Notes under the pieces: generated by a model
What the model was told of the DNA's origin: nothing
The model's database searches: none
The model's input: only the letters and a program-made list of their open reading frames with translations
Source of the DNA: an uncultured Bacteroidales bacterium
GTDB taxonomy: Bacteria; Bacteroidota; Bacteroidia; Bacteroidales; Bacteroidaceae
Direction: 5' to 3'
DNA: 54,902 nt
Assembly (NCBI GenBank): GCA_902801425.1
Contig: CADCIQ010000007.1
Location: forward strand, 1-54,902
Made by a program: the position numbers and the translations under genes
In this document: in pieces, positions 7,146 to 15,935 of the stretch
Numbering within the stretch: position 1 is the first letter of the stretch
Layout: each line of letters opens with the position of its first letter

Positions 7146-9065
7146 TTATTCTCCTCTGAGGCGAGCGTTCTTCCTTGCGAGTTCCTCACGCTTCTTGCGG
7201 AGTTCCTCGGCTTCCTTCTGCATAGCTTGCATACGAGCGGCGAGACCACTTACCTTGCGGTTAGGGTTTGCCTTGTTCTCTGCACGCTTTGCCTCGAGTT
7301 TTGCGAGGAGCTTCTCATCGTTCGTGGTCTTGCGGAGAGTCCACATGATTGCTGCTGAGCAGAACAATGAGATGAAGTAGTAGAAGTTGAGGCCTGATGA
7401 ATAGTCATTGAACATGAAGAAGAACATCAGCGGCATGATGAACATCATGTACTGCATCATCTTCATCTGCTCTGCCTGCTGACCTACCATACTGTCTTTC
7501 TGCTGACGCATTGACATCCATGAGTAGATGAGGTTTGCTCCACAGAAGAGAATACAGGTGAGTGAGAGGTGGTCGCCAATGAGCCAGAGGTTTGAAGACC
7601 ATTCCCAGATTGGGTCGTATGTAGAGAGGTCATCCATCCAGAGAAATGACTCACCACGGAGCTGTATTGCGTTTGGCACGAAGTTGAACATAGCAATCCA
7701 CACAGGCATCTGAATCAGCATTGGCACACAGCCAGAGAGCGGACTCACGCCGTACTCTGAGTAGAGCTGCATCATAGCCTGCTGCTTCTGCATCTGATCC
7801 TCTGGCTTGTCATACTGCTTCGTAGCCTCGTCAAGCTTTGGACGGAGCACACGCATCTTCGCACTTGACATATAGCTCTTCTTCACCATAGGATAGGTAA
7901 TAACCTTGAGAATCAAGGTGATGAGGATAAGCACTACACCCATTGGGATCGCCAAGTCTTTGAGCCACTCAAAGAGATAGAGCGTGAACCAGCGGTTGAT
8001 GTAGTGGAAGATAGTCCAGCCGAGATATACGAGACGCTCAAGCTCAAGATCCTTGCCGAATGCCGAACCCTCTTCTACATCCTGAAGAAGACGGAAGTCG
8101 TTAGGACCATAGTAGAACTCAAACTGTGTAGGATTTACTCCTGATGGATCAAACGCCGTCTTGAGCTTTGCCTCATACTGCTTCAGGTAGCCGTTACCGT
8201 TCTCTTTTTTATAAGGTATAGAGGTGAGCAGGGCATTGTCGGCGAAGTCATTCTTCGAAATCATCACGGCAGAGAAGTACTGGTTCTTGAAAGCCACCCA
8301 GTCAATCTTCTCCTCAACAGCCTCGTCTATTTCCTCGCTTGTCTCGCTCAGCTCGTCCGTACCACCGTCAGAGAAGTGGTAGGTGAGTGCAGAACGGTTG
8401 TTCTCGAAAGTGAAGCCCCTTTCCTGCTGACGCACGCGATCCTTCCAGTTGATGTTGATCTGTGAGTTGTTAGGATCAAAGAGACCAGCCATGCCGTTAG
8501 CCTTGATAGAGCAGCTCAGAAGGTAGTCCTTGTTGAGTGAATATGAAATCTCGAGAGTCTTGCCTTCAGCAGCCTTTGCCACGAAAGTCACCGATGACTT
8601 GGTCTGGGCGGTAGGTGTGAAGTAGAGATCCTGCGTTGAGATGTTCATCTGCTTAGCCACGAGGATGTAGTTCAACTGCTGGTCGTTGCCCTCGAAGAGC
8701 GTTACGTCCTTGTTGCCGTTGCGGTCCTTGTAGTCCTTTACTACTGCCTTGCTTACGGTAGCACCCTTTGAGCTGAGTGTGAGAGCCAGTTTCTCGTTCT
8801 CAAGAACGATGTCCTGTGCCTTGCCGTTGAGGGCTGAGTAGAAAAGTACGGTGGTGTCCTGATTCTCAAGGACAGCCTTAGCCTGTTCGAGTTTCTTAGC
8901 TTCTGCCTGCTTGCGCTCATTCTCCTGCTTAGCCTTTGTTACGGCTGCAATGGAGTCCTGCTGGTGCTGTGCACGAATCTCCTCCTCGGAAGGACGGCTG
9001 AACCAGCTGAATCCGAAAAGGACGGCGGCTATGAGAACAAAGCCTGTGATAGTGTTTTTATCCAT
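7146..9065 (-). CDS. yidC: Membrane protein insertase YidC
   Basis: Inserts and folds inner-membrane proteins, alone or with SecYEG. The 639-residue length fits the Bacteroidota form: an N-terminal membrane anchor (ITGFVLIAAVLFGFSWF), a large periplasmic domain (about residues 60-350), then the conserved 60KD_IMP core with the hydrophilic-groove region near KSYMSSAKMRVLRPK (about residue 390) and four further membrane segments. The tail, from about residue 590, is rich in Lys and Arg (KKREELARKNARLRGE), as expected for ribosome contact. It starts eight bases after the pyrG stop codon, so the two are almost certainly cotranscribed. IR2 follows the stop. Confidence 0.97.
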   Translation of the reverse strand: MDKNTITGFVLIAAVLFGFSWFSRPSEEEIRAQHQQDSIAAVTKAKQENERKQAEAKKLEQAKAVLENQDTTVLFYSALNGKAQDIVLENEKLALTLSSKGATVSKAVVKDYKDRNGNKDVTLFEGNDQQLNYILVAKQMNISTQDLYFTPTAQTKSSVTFVAKAAEGKTLEISYSLNKDYLLSCSIKANGMAGLFDPNNSQININWKDRVRQQERGFTFENNRSALTYHFSDGGTDELSETSEEIDEAVEEKIDWVAFKNQYFSAVMISKNDFADNALLTSIPYKKENGNGYLKQYEAKLKTAFDPSGVNPTQFEFYYGPNDFRLLQDVEEGSAFGKDLELERLVYLGWTIFHYINRWFTLYLFEWLKDLAIPMGVVLILITLILKVITYPMVKKSYMSSAKMRVLRPKLDEATKQYDKPEDQMQKQQAMMQLYSEYGVSPLSGCVPMLIQMPVWIAMFNFVPNAIQLRGESFLWMDDLSTYDPIWEWSSNLWLIGDHLSLTCILFCGANLIYSWMSMRQQKDSMVGQQAEQMKMMQYMMFIMPLMFFFMFNDYSSGLNFYYFISLFCSAAIMWTLRKTTNDEKLLAKLEAKRAENKANPNRKVSGLAARMQAMQKEAEELRKKREELARKNARLRGE

Positions 9066-9073
9066 TTATAGTT

Positions 9074-10672
9074 TTATTTGTTTATGCATGTTTTGACGAA
9101 GTCAAGGAACAGCGGATGCGGCTTGAGTACTGTGCTCTGGTACTCTGGGTGGAACTGTGTTCCGATGTACCATTTCAGCTCTGGTATCTCAACGATCTCA
9201 ATGAGGTCCGACTCTGGGTTACGACCAACACATTGCATACCGTTCTCTTCGTATTCCTTTATATATTGGTTGTTGAACTCGTAGCGGTGACGGTGACGCT
9301 CCTTGATTTCCTCTGCCTTGTAGATAGCCTGTGTGCGGCTGCCCTGACGGAGTACACATTCGTATGCGCCGAGACGCATAGTGCCACCCATGTTTGAGAT
9401 GTTCTTCTGATCCTCCATGATGTCGATGACATTATGCGTTGTCTTCTCGTCCATCTCGCGAGAGTCTGCATCCTGATAGCCGAGCACGTTGCGGGCAAAT
9501 TCGATAACCATCATCTGCATACCGAGGCAGATACCGAATGTCGGAATGTCATGCTCACGGGTGTATTGAGCTGCGATTATCTTGCCCTCTATGCCTCTGT
9601 GTCCGAAGCCTGGGCAGATGAGAATACCATCCTGACCTGCAAGCTTCTCTGCTACGTTCTCCTTCGTGATGTGCTCTGAGTTGATGTAGGTGATAACCGT
9701 CTTGCGATCATTATACACACCTGCATGAAGGAGTGATTCACGTATTGACTTGTAAGCGTCCTGAAGGTCATATTTGCCCACAAGACCGATTCGTACCTCT
9801 TCCTTCGCGTTGCGACGACGCTCAAGGTATGACTTCCAAGGACCGAGAGCCGGAGTCTCGCCAACAGGTATTCCGAGCTTGCGGAGAATGGCAGCGTCAA
9901 GTCCCTGCTGCTGCATACTTACAGGCACCTCGTAGATGCTTGGGAGGTCTTCTGACTGAACCACGCACTCCAGATCCACGTTACAGAATGAAGCCACCTT
10001 CATGCGGACACCGTCAGAGAGGTGCTTCTCCGTGCGGAGAACGAGGATGTCAGGCTGAATACCTACTGACTGCAATTCCTTTACAGAGTGCTGAGTAGGC
10101 TTAGTCTTCAGCTCACCGGCAGCCTTGAGGTAAGGCACGTAAGTGAGGTGAATATTGATGGCGTTGCGTCCCATCTCCCAGCGGAGCTGACGAATAGCCT
10201 CAAGGAACGGAGCACTCTCAATGTCGCCGATAGTACCGCCGATCTCCGTGATGACGAAGTCGTACTGGCCCTTAGTGCCGAGATACTTAATGCAGCGCTT
10301 AATCTCGTCGGTGATATGAGGCACCACCTGAATGGTCTTGCCGAGATAGTCGCCTCTGCGCTCCTTGTCGATGACAGACTTATATATACGACCCGTAGTC
10401 ATAGAGTTGGCGCGGGTAGTCTGAATGCCTGTGAATCGCTCGTAGTGACCGAGGTCAAGGTCGGTCTCCATACCGTCAGCGGTCACGTAGCACTCACCGT
10501 GCTCGTAAGGGTTGAGGGTACCGGGGTCGATGTTTATGTACGGATCGAACTTCTGAATCGTAATCTTGTAGCCGCGAGCTTGCAGCAACTTACCGATTGA
10601 AGACGAAATAATACCTTTTCCGAGGGACGAAACCACTCCGCCCGTCACGAAGATGTACTTTGTATCTGCCAC
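9074..10672 (-). CDS. pyrG: CTP synthase
   Basis: Cytosolic enzyme that makes CTP from UTP, ATP and glutamine, the last step of pyrimidine nucleotide synthesis. The N-terminal synthase domain (residues about 1-265) begins KYIFVTGGVVSSLGKGI with the ATP loop. The class I glutamine amidotransferase domain follows (about 295-532) with the nucleophile Cys in GICLGMQM (near 381) and the His-Glu pair in FHPEYQS near the end. The 532 residues match the family. It shares a transcript with yidC. A minus-strand TAATTTTG -7 box lies at 10727-10734. carA and carB near 48-52 kb belong to the same pathway. Confidence 0.98.
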   Translation of the reverse strand: MADTKYIFVTGGVVSSLGKGIISSSIGKLLQARGYKITIQKFDPYINIDPGTLNPYEHGECYVTADGMETDLDLGHYERFTGIQTTRANSMTTGRIYKSVIDKERRGDYLGKTIQVVPHITDEIKRCIKYLGTKGQYDFVITEIGGTIGDIESAPFLEAIRQLRWEMGRNAINIHLTYVPYLKAAGELKTKPTQHSVKELQSVGIQPDILVLRTEKHLSDGVRMKVASFCNVDLECVVQSEDLPSIYEVPVSMQQQGLDAAILRKLGIPVGETPALGPWKSYLERRRNAKEEVRIGLVGKYDLQDAYKSIRESLLHAGVYNDRKTVITYINSEHITKENVAEKLAGQDGILICPGFGHRGIEGKIIAAQYTREHDIPTFGICLGMQMMVIEFARNVLGYQDADSREMDEKTTHNVIDIMEDQKNISNMGGTMRLGAYECVLRQGSRTQAIYKAEEIKERHRHRYEFNNQYIKEYEENGMQCVGRNPESDLIEIVEIPELKWYIGTQFHPEYQSTVLKPHPLFLDFVKTCINK

Positions 10673-10726
10673 GATGTTTGTGTATTTAAGTGTTGTTAAT
10701 TATTTGTTTATCCTCAAAACAAGTTG

Positions 10727-10734
10727 CAAAATTA
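10727..10734 (-). promoter_or_regulatory. -7 box for pyrG-yidC
   Basis: TAATTTTG on the minus strand, 55 bases before the pyrG start codon. No clear TTTG is found at the -33 position, so the assignment is tentative. The rest of 10673-10972 holds only a terminator and AT-rich sequence. Confidence 0.45.
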
Positions 10735-10830
10735 CATAAAATTTTTCACATTAAGAAAAAATATTCGTTTTTTATTAGATATTTTATAATAATGTATGAA
10801 AAAACGACCATAAAACAAGTGGAAACGCAA

Positions 10831-10869
10831 AAATAAAGGTGTTCGGCTTTGATGCCAAACACCTTATTT
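10831..10869. terminator. Bidirectional terminator between the SF1 helicase gene and pyrG
   Basis: Stem AAATAAAGGTGTT / AAACACCTTATTT (one unpaired base) around a 13-base loop, with A/T-rich flanks. It is about 100 bases beyond the helicase stop codon. Confidence 0.75.
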
Positions 10870-10972
10870 CGCTTTCACATCATTCATGATTATTATTGTG
10901 ATTTCCAACTCATTATTGTGTTGATCTTGTTATTGATTAATATGGTGTTAGTGGGGATGTTATTGTTTCGAG

Positions 10973-13894
10973 TTATATTTTCCAGTTCTTAACATTCTCA
11001 TCAAAATATTTGAGTATTCCCTCATTTCCATCCTTCTTGGAAAATGTTGCTGCAAGATGGTTTGTTGCACGAGATATACCTACATAGAGGAATCTGCGCA
11101 TCAACTCTGTAGATGCTCCATCTAATGCAGTATCGATGTTATGGAAGAATGCAACTTCAAATTCCATTCCTTTGACTTCCTTCATTCGGAATATTCTGAC
11201 ACATTTTGTTTGGGATGATGTTCTGCCATCTGTACAGTTTGCAATCTTAATGCTGTTAAGGCAATCCTGTTCTTCGAATAAGTCAACGAGTTCATCAACA
11301 TCTTCATCGTCGCCTACGAATACAGCAACAGAAGGCATCTCGTCACCGTATTTCTTAAATACTTCAACGATACGTCTTGACATCCATTCTACCTTTTCTT
11401 CTTCATCATCAGATATAAATGCAAGAGGCTTTGCATCAGAATCATGCTTCAACTTCAATGTGTTGTATGGAGCTTCATAACCTCGCTCGTCTTCAAACAT
11501 GCGTCTTGCCATTTCTACAAGAACTGGAGATTGACGATATGAAACAAGAAGTTCTACTACTTCAAGGTTAGGGAGTAGATTCTTGTCTTTTAAGATATTC
11601 CAGTTGGTAATACCATCTGCGTTAAGTCCTTGCATTGAATCACCACAAAGGGTAATGCTTGAAAACTCATAGTGACGCAATGAGGTTATCAGATAATAAT
11701 CCAACCAAGAATAGTCTGTTGCCTCGTCAACACCAATAACATACTTGGCGTGCATCTTGTAGGCTTCGACATATTTGTTATTGCTTAATGCCTCAAAACG
11801 ATTCTTTGATTTCTTGTAAATGCTGTATAATTGGCGGTTGATGAAGCCTACGAGCATGTGAAGTTCGTCAGGATGAAGTTGTTTGTTCTCCTTCTTGACA
11901 TAAGACTCAAGCAGTCTCTTGTTATATGGTGTTGCATCAGGCTCTACCTGTTGTTTGCGGAAAAGCTTATAAAGGCGTGTAAATTGATTCAAGACTACAT
12001 TTGAAAGACCTTTACAAAGGGATGCATAGTTTTTGACGAACCAATTGTATTCGCCGACCTTATCGAGATTGAGTTCTTCATGAAGAGGACTTATGATCTC
12101 TACTATTTCCTTTTGCCTTTTTGTAAGTTGGGTCTTACTATTGTAAGGTTTTAAACTTAGCTTCTTAACTAATGCTTTTAAGTGCTTGAATAGTTCTGCT
12201 TGAAAGTCGATGCTCTGGCTAACTGTAGTTTCCTCTTCATCCTCTTCTTCGTCTATTTCTTCTTCATCATCAGATGAAACGTATGTATCTTCTTGCCATT
12301 GGATGAAAAGTTCATTTAAGCGTGCAGCCATTTCCTCCTGTGCTTCAATCATCATTTGAAGCTCCATTGCTGCATCTTTTACAGCTTTGTCCAGAGAGTC
12401 TTCAACTTCTGTAACTTCTTTCTTGTATGAATCTTCAAGAGAATTAACCAAGCGCATCAAAGCGTCCATGTCTTTGATGTCTTCTGCTCTCTTACATAGA
12501 GATTTTATTTTTACAGCCAATGGATGCCATGAATAATCTGCCGTATTCATCTGATAAGCCGCAAGCATTTTCTTGGATATCTCTTTGATACAGAATTTCT
12601 CAAATGATGCAATAACCGTTTGAGGTTTCTTTATCATTACCTTATCAGCAGCATCCAATTTTGTTTTAAGTTTAAACGGACCATCTTTATCTGGATTGCG
12701 TAACTTATAGTGAATCATAAGATCATTGTTTAGCAATTCTAGAGTTGTGGTGTTGTTCTCGTTTGCACGCAAGTCTTCTTCTGTCATATTTCTTCTAAGA
12801 TATGCCAGAAGCTGTTCTGTAGGAGAAAAGAATAACCAGTTATTGTGAATGAAGTGAGGATCTGTCAAACGGTGAACCTGCTCATTTGTAAGTGGATGCT
12901 CATACGAATCATCACCAGCTAATGCCTCGGGAGAGATTAAGAACTTTAGACGCTGAATCATGGTCGTTGTCTTACCTGTACCCGGACCTCCTTCGATAAC
13001 AACAGGTACTCCATCGAAGATATGGCTACGCTTTGCCGTTTCCTGACTTGGATCCAGAATATGTTGAGAACGAAGTGAAACATCCTTGCGCACTACATCG
13101 TGAACAAGTTCTGTTTGCAACTCTTTATTTTTGTATCTTTCTTCTAGTTCTTCAATTCTCTGTAGACGTAGTCTTGCTTCTTCTTCCTTTATGCGTTCTT
13201 CCTCTTCACGTCGTTTTGCTTCTTCAGCCGCTATTCTTGCTTCTTCTGCAATACGTTCTGCTTCAATGCGAGCTGCTTCTTCTGCAATACGTTCTGCTTT
13301 AATGCGTGCTTCTTCAGCTTTACGTTCTGCTTCCTCACGTTCCAGACGTGCCTTCTCTGCTGTAGCTTTGCGATCTGCCTCTTGGCGTTTTTCCTCTTCT
13401 GCCTTTGCCCTTTCTTTGTCGAGTTGTAGCTTCATAGACTCACGGTCACGAAGCAACTGTTCAATATTCTTGTAAAGAATACGATCATCAGACTCATCAT
13501 TGACGACAATACCCTCTATTCCAGAATATGTTGAACTATACACGGCTCTATTGAACACAAAGCCCGGGTATGAAGAAGCAATAACATTTGAATTTTTTCT
13601 TTTAATTTTACATTGGAACTCTCCATAAGTATGAAGAATAATCTCACCACCCAAAGGAGAGTTCTTGTAGATTGTCCTTCCTCTATCGAAGTTGTCAATA
13701 GGAGGTTGTGGGGTTGACCATCCTCTATTTGTTAGCCAGAATATTTCATCACGATCATAATTTGCTTCTGGATTTGTTAGATGACAATAAGCCCTTGCCA
13801 CAGCATAGTTTCCGATGCCGTGAATCTTTTCGAGTTTGTGATGGTGCTTTATTGATTCGCCAATTTCAAGAATGGTTTCTTTTTTGTTTGTCAT
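10973..13894 (-). CDS. SF1 (UvrD/HelD-like) helicase with long coiled coil
   Basis: Protein of 973 residues counted from the ATG at 13894. A longer reading from a TTG at 13927 is less likely. Residues about 1-140 match nothing I recognise. Residues about 145-260 are a highly charged coiled coil (repeats of EEARIKAERIAEEA type). Walker A is GGPGTGKTTT near 305, and an acidic patch lies near 545. The Walker B-like segment GVDEATDYSW is near 720, GDSMQG (motif III-like) near 752, SYRQSP (motif IV-like) near 790, and YVGISRATN (motif VI) near 936. These define an SF1A ATPase. By family it would unwind or translocate on nucleic acid. The fused coiled coil is unlike UvrD, Rep or PcrA. It stands alone, so a role in repair or defence is only conjecture. 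Confidence 0.85.
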   Translation of the reverse strand: MTNKKETILEIGESIKHHHKLEKIHGIGNYAVARAYCHLTNPEANYDRDEIFWLTNRGWSTPQPPIDNFDRGRTIYKNSPLGGEIILHTYGEFQCKIKRKNSNVIASSYPGFVFNRAVYSSTYSGIEGIVVNDESDDRILYKNIEQLLRDRESMKLQLDKERAKAEEEKRQEADRKATAEKARLEREEAERKAEEARIKAERIAEEAARIEAERIAEEARIAAEEAKRREEEERIKEEEARLRLQRIEELEERYKNKELQTELVHDVVRKDVSLRSQHILDPSQETAKRSHIFDGVPVVIEGGPGTGKTTTMIQRLKFLISPEALAGDDSYEHPLTNEQVHRLTDPHFIHNNWLFFSPTEQLLAYLRRNMTEEDLRANENNTTTLELLNNDLMIHYKLRNPDKDGPFKLKTKLDAADKVMIKKPQTVIASFEKFCIKEISKKMLAAYQMNTADYSWHPLAVKIKSLCKRAEDIKDMDALMRLVNSLEDSYKKEVTEVEDSLDKAVKDAAMELQMMIEAQEEMAARLNELFIQWQEDTYVSSDDEEEIDEEEDEEETTVSQSIDFQAELFKHLKALVKKLSLKPYNSKTQLTKRQKEIVEIISPLHEELNLDKVGEYNWFVKNYASLCKGLSNVVLNQFTRLYKLFRKQQVEPDATPYNKRLLESYVKKENKQLHPDELHMLVGFINRQLYSIYKKSKNRFEALSNNKYVEAYKMHAKYVIGVDEATDYSWLDYYLITSLRHYEFSSITLCGDSMQGLNADGITNWNILKDKNLLPNLEVVELLVSYRQSPVLVEMARRMFEDERGYEAPYNTLKLKHDSDAKPLAFISDDEEEKVEWMSRRIVEVFKKYGDEMPSVAVFVGDDEDVDELVDLFEEQDCLNSIKIANCTDGRTSSQTKCVRIFRMKEVKGMEFEVAFFHNIDTALDGASTELMRRFLYVGISRATNHLAATFSKKDGNEGILKYFDENVKNWKI

Positions 13895-14049
13895 AATTTT
13901 ATGCATTAACTCCCAAGTAATGCCCAACGGCCGACCAAAGCCTTTTTACGTTACAAGGGGGCGTGTTTGCTATTTTCCGCTATGCGGTATTGTTAGGTTG
14001 ATGTTGGAGTTTAGTAGAACTGGAGCTAATCCAAGGTTCAGATTAAGTG

Positions 14050-14057
14050 CAAAGGTA
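14050..14057 (-). promoter_or_regulatory. -7 box for the SF1 helicase gene
   Basis: TACCTTTG on the minus strand, about 155 bases before the start codon at 13894, implying a long leader. The -33 position has no TTTG. Confidence 0.4.
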
Positions 14058-14286
14058 ATAAAAATATTTAGAATAAGAATATAGGTGTGTGAATAAAGAT
14101 GCAAAAAAATGTAGAAAACGATATTTTTTTATAGATTCAATAGCGATTTTTCCTTATATTTCTCCAATTTGATGCCATTATATATCTCAATCGCTCCTTT
14201 TGCTGGCTTAGGAAGTATGTGTGCTCGGATTCCTTTGGCGTGTTTCTTTACTTGCCATTTGTTATTGTTTTCCCCTTGCTGATAAT

Positions 14287-14462
14287 CCTATGAAAGCCCA
14301 ATCTTCCTCCTAAGATAATCCATCGATAATCCATCGATAATCCATCGATAGTCCATCATTTCGATGGAGCAGCGATGGACAAGCGATGGAGCAGTAACGG
14401 AGGAAGAGCGGAGGAAGAGCGAAGGAAGAGTGGAGTAACAATGGAGAATAAACGCGGGTGAT
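14287..14462. repeat. 11-bp phased array with strand switch (array 2)
   Basis: From 14287 to 14452 a recognisable word recurs every 11 bases without slippage. First come CC-led units (14287, 14298, 14309, 14320, 14331, 14342, 14353), three of them CCATCGATAAT or one base away. Then GG-type units follow (ATGG at 14364, 14375, 14386 and 14441; ACGG, GCGG, GCGA, GTGG between). The two halves are roughly reverse complements, so the whole array has dyad symmetry. It lies between two divergent genes, just upstream of the promoter at 14529. The remainder of 13895-14591 shows no gene. Confidence 0.9.
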
Positions 14463-14528
14463 TTTCCTGCATAATTTGTTCTTGCAAAACGAGCGGTGCG
14501 ACTTCATATTGAAAAAAAACGCCAAACA

Positions 14529-14560
14529 TTTGCATATTGCGGATTCTTTTTGTAACTTTG
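14529..14560 (+). promoter_or_regulatory. Promoter of the DUF3078 gene
   Basis: TTTG (14529-14532), 20-base spacer, TAACTTTG (14553-14560). This is an exact fit to the Bacteroides -33/-7 consensus, 31 bases before the ATG at 14592. Confidence 0.75.
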
Positions 14561-14591
14561 CATCTAATTTCCACATATACCAGTACGTATT

Positions 14592-15857
14592 ATGACAAAG
14601 AAACTTGTTTGCATTGTAATGACGATGTTCATAACTCTCTCAGTCAATGCACAGTTACAACACTATATGGACTCTCTTTCCATCTGCAAGGCTCGTATAG
14701 ATTCCTTGCAGCGTTCACTCGATTCCCTTCGCAATGGCAATGCCGCCAATGGGAAGTATTTCCGTCTGTTCGCGCCTCTGACATTCTATCCTGATGTGGT
14801 GGAGAGCGTGATGGGTGGTAATGGCAATGGGAAGAATAGCTCGGCTCTGGATGAGGTAATCAACAATGCCTTGCTTAGGAACTATCTGAAATATCCGGAG
14901 CTTGTGGAGACAACCGCTTGTAAGTTGCATAAGATGGCATCTGCGGCTGAGTCAACTCCTACGGCTCCTGTAAGGAGAAAAGTAGAGGTGGTTCATGATG
15001 ATGCAGATACTAAGGAGGCGGCTTTGCCTTCAGATTCCCCTGTAAGACTGGAGATATTCAAACCAAACTTCTGGAAGTTCTCTGGTGACTATAACCTTCA
15101 GTTTATGCAGAACCATTTCTCAAAGAACTGGTATAAGAGTGGTGATGATAACCTCTCGGCAGTTGCCAATGTGATTTTGCGATACAACTATAACAATCAG
15201 CAGAAGATAAAGTTTGACAATCAGCTTGAGATGAAGGTGGGTGTTCAGAATTCGCCAGCAGACACCATTCATAAGTTCAAGACAACTTCCGACCTCCTTC
15301 GTTATACGGGAAAGCTCGGTTTGCAGGCAACGAAGAAGTGGTACTATACGTTCCAGATTCTTGCCACCTCGCAGTTTGTGAGGGGCTATAAGAGTAATGA
15401 TCCAATGGTTTATTCTGATTTCTTCTCTCCTTTTGAGTTGAACTTTTCTGTCGGTATGGATTACAACATTGATGCCTTTAACAGGAAACTTACTGGTTCT
15501 CTTCACATAGCTCCTCTGGCTCATAACTTCAAGCATGTGTCTCGTCTGGATCTCGCCACTCGTTATGGTATTCCAGAAGGGCATCATGGCATGAACGACT
15601 GGGGTTCTCAGTTTACTGCTAACATAACGTGGATTCCTACGGACAAGATTAAGTGGGGCACTCGTCTCTATGCCTACACCACATATTCAAGAGCGGTGGT
15701 TGAGTGGGAGAATACCTTCTCATTCGCTTTCAGCAGATATATTTCTGCCCAGGTGTTCCTATATCCTCGCTTTGATGATGGTGTGAAGAAAATGGAAAAC
15801 CACAGCTATTGGCAGTTCAAGGAGTATCTGTCGCTGGGATTCTCGTATTCGATGTAA
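14592..15857 (+). CDS. DUF3078 domain-containing secreted protein
   Basis: Protein of 421 residues of unknown function, exported. A signal peptide covers residues 1-20 (TKKLVCIVMTMFITLSVNAQ). The first 150 residues contain a short heptad-like stretch (DSLSICKARIDSLQRSLDSL). From about residue 155 (KPNFWKFSGDYNLQF) to the end it shows the DUF3078 pattern with alternating aromatic strands (WKFSGDYNLQFMQNHFSKNW, FVRGYKSNDPMVYSDF) and ends in FSYSM. A terminal aromatic or hydrophobic strand is typical of outer-membrane barrels, so an outer-membrane location is likely but inferred. A good promoter lies at 14529-14560. A GC-rich repeat begins five bases after the stop codon and the Pif1-like helicase follows. 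Confidence 0.8.
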   Translation: MTKKLVCIVMTMFITLSVNAQLQHYMDSLSICKARIDSLQRSLDSLRNGNAANGKYFRLFAPLTFYPDVVESVMGGNGNGKNSSALDEVINNALLRNYLKYPELVETTACKLHKMASAAESTPTAPVRRKVEVVHDDADTKEAALPSDSPVRLEIFKPNFWKFSGDYNLQFMQNHFSKNWYKSGDDNLSAVANVILRYNYNNQQKIKFDNQLEMKVGVQNSPADTIHKFKTTSDLLRYTGKLGLQATKKWYYTFQILATSQFVRGYKSNDPMVYSDFFSPFELNFSVGMDYNIDAFNRKLTGSLHIAPLAHNFKHVSRLDLATRYGIPEGHHGMNDWGSQFTANITWIPTDKIKWGTRLYAYTTYSRAVVEWENTFSFAFSRYISAQVFLYPRFDDGVKKMENHSYWQFKEYLSLGFSYSM

Positions 15858-15862
15858 AAAGC

Positions 15863-15902
15863 GGCCTCTCCCCCCGCCCTCCCCCGTAGGGAGGGAGCCG
15901 GA
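15863..15902 (+). repeat. GC-rich palindromic repeat, family A (copy A1)
   Basis: Consensus copy GGCCTCTCCCCCC...GGGAGCCGGA with an internal hairpin CTCCCCCGTAGGGAG. It begins five bases after the DUF3078 stop codon and is inverted relative to 15971-16013. Confidence 0.88.
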
Positions 15903-15935
15903 GAACCTAAAAATGAGGAAAATGAAAAGTGAAAA

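Noticed and set aside
13895-13927. TTG start for the SF1 helicase
   Set aside because: An ATG follows at 13894 with an AT-rich leader. Nothing supports the rarer start.
14287-14462. CRISPR array
   Set aside because: Units are 11 bp with no constant repeat and unique spacer structure, and no cas genes are present.
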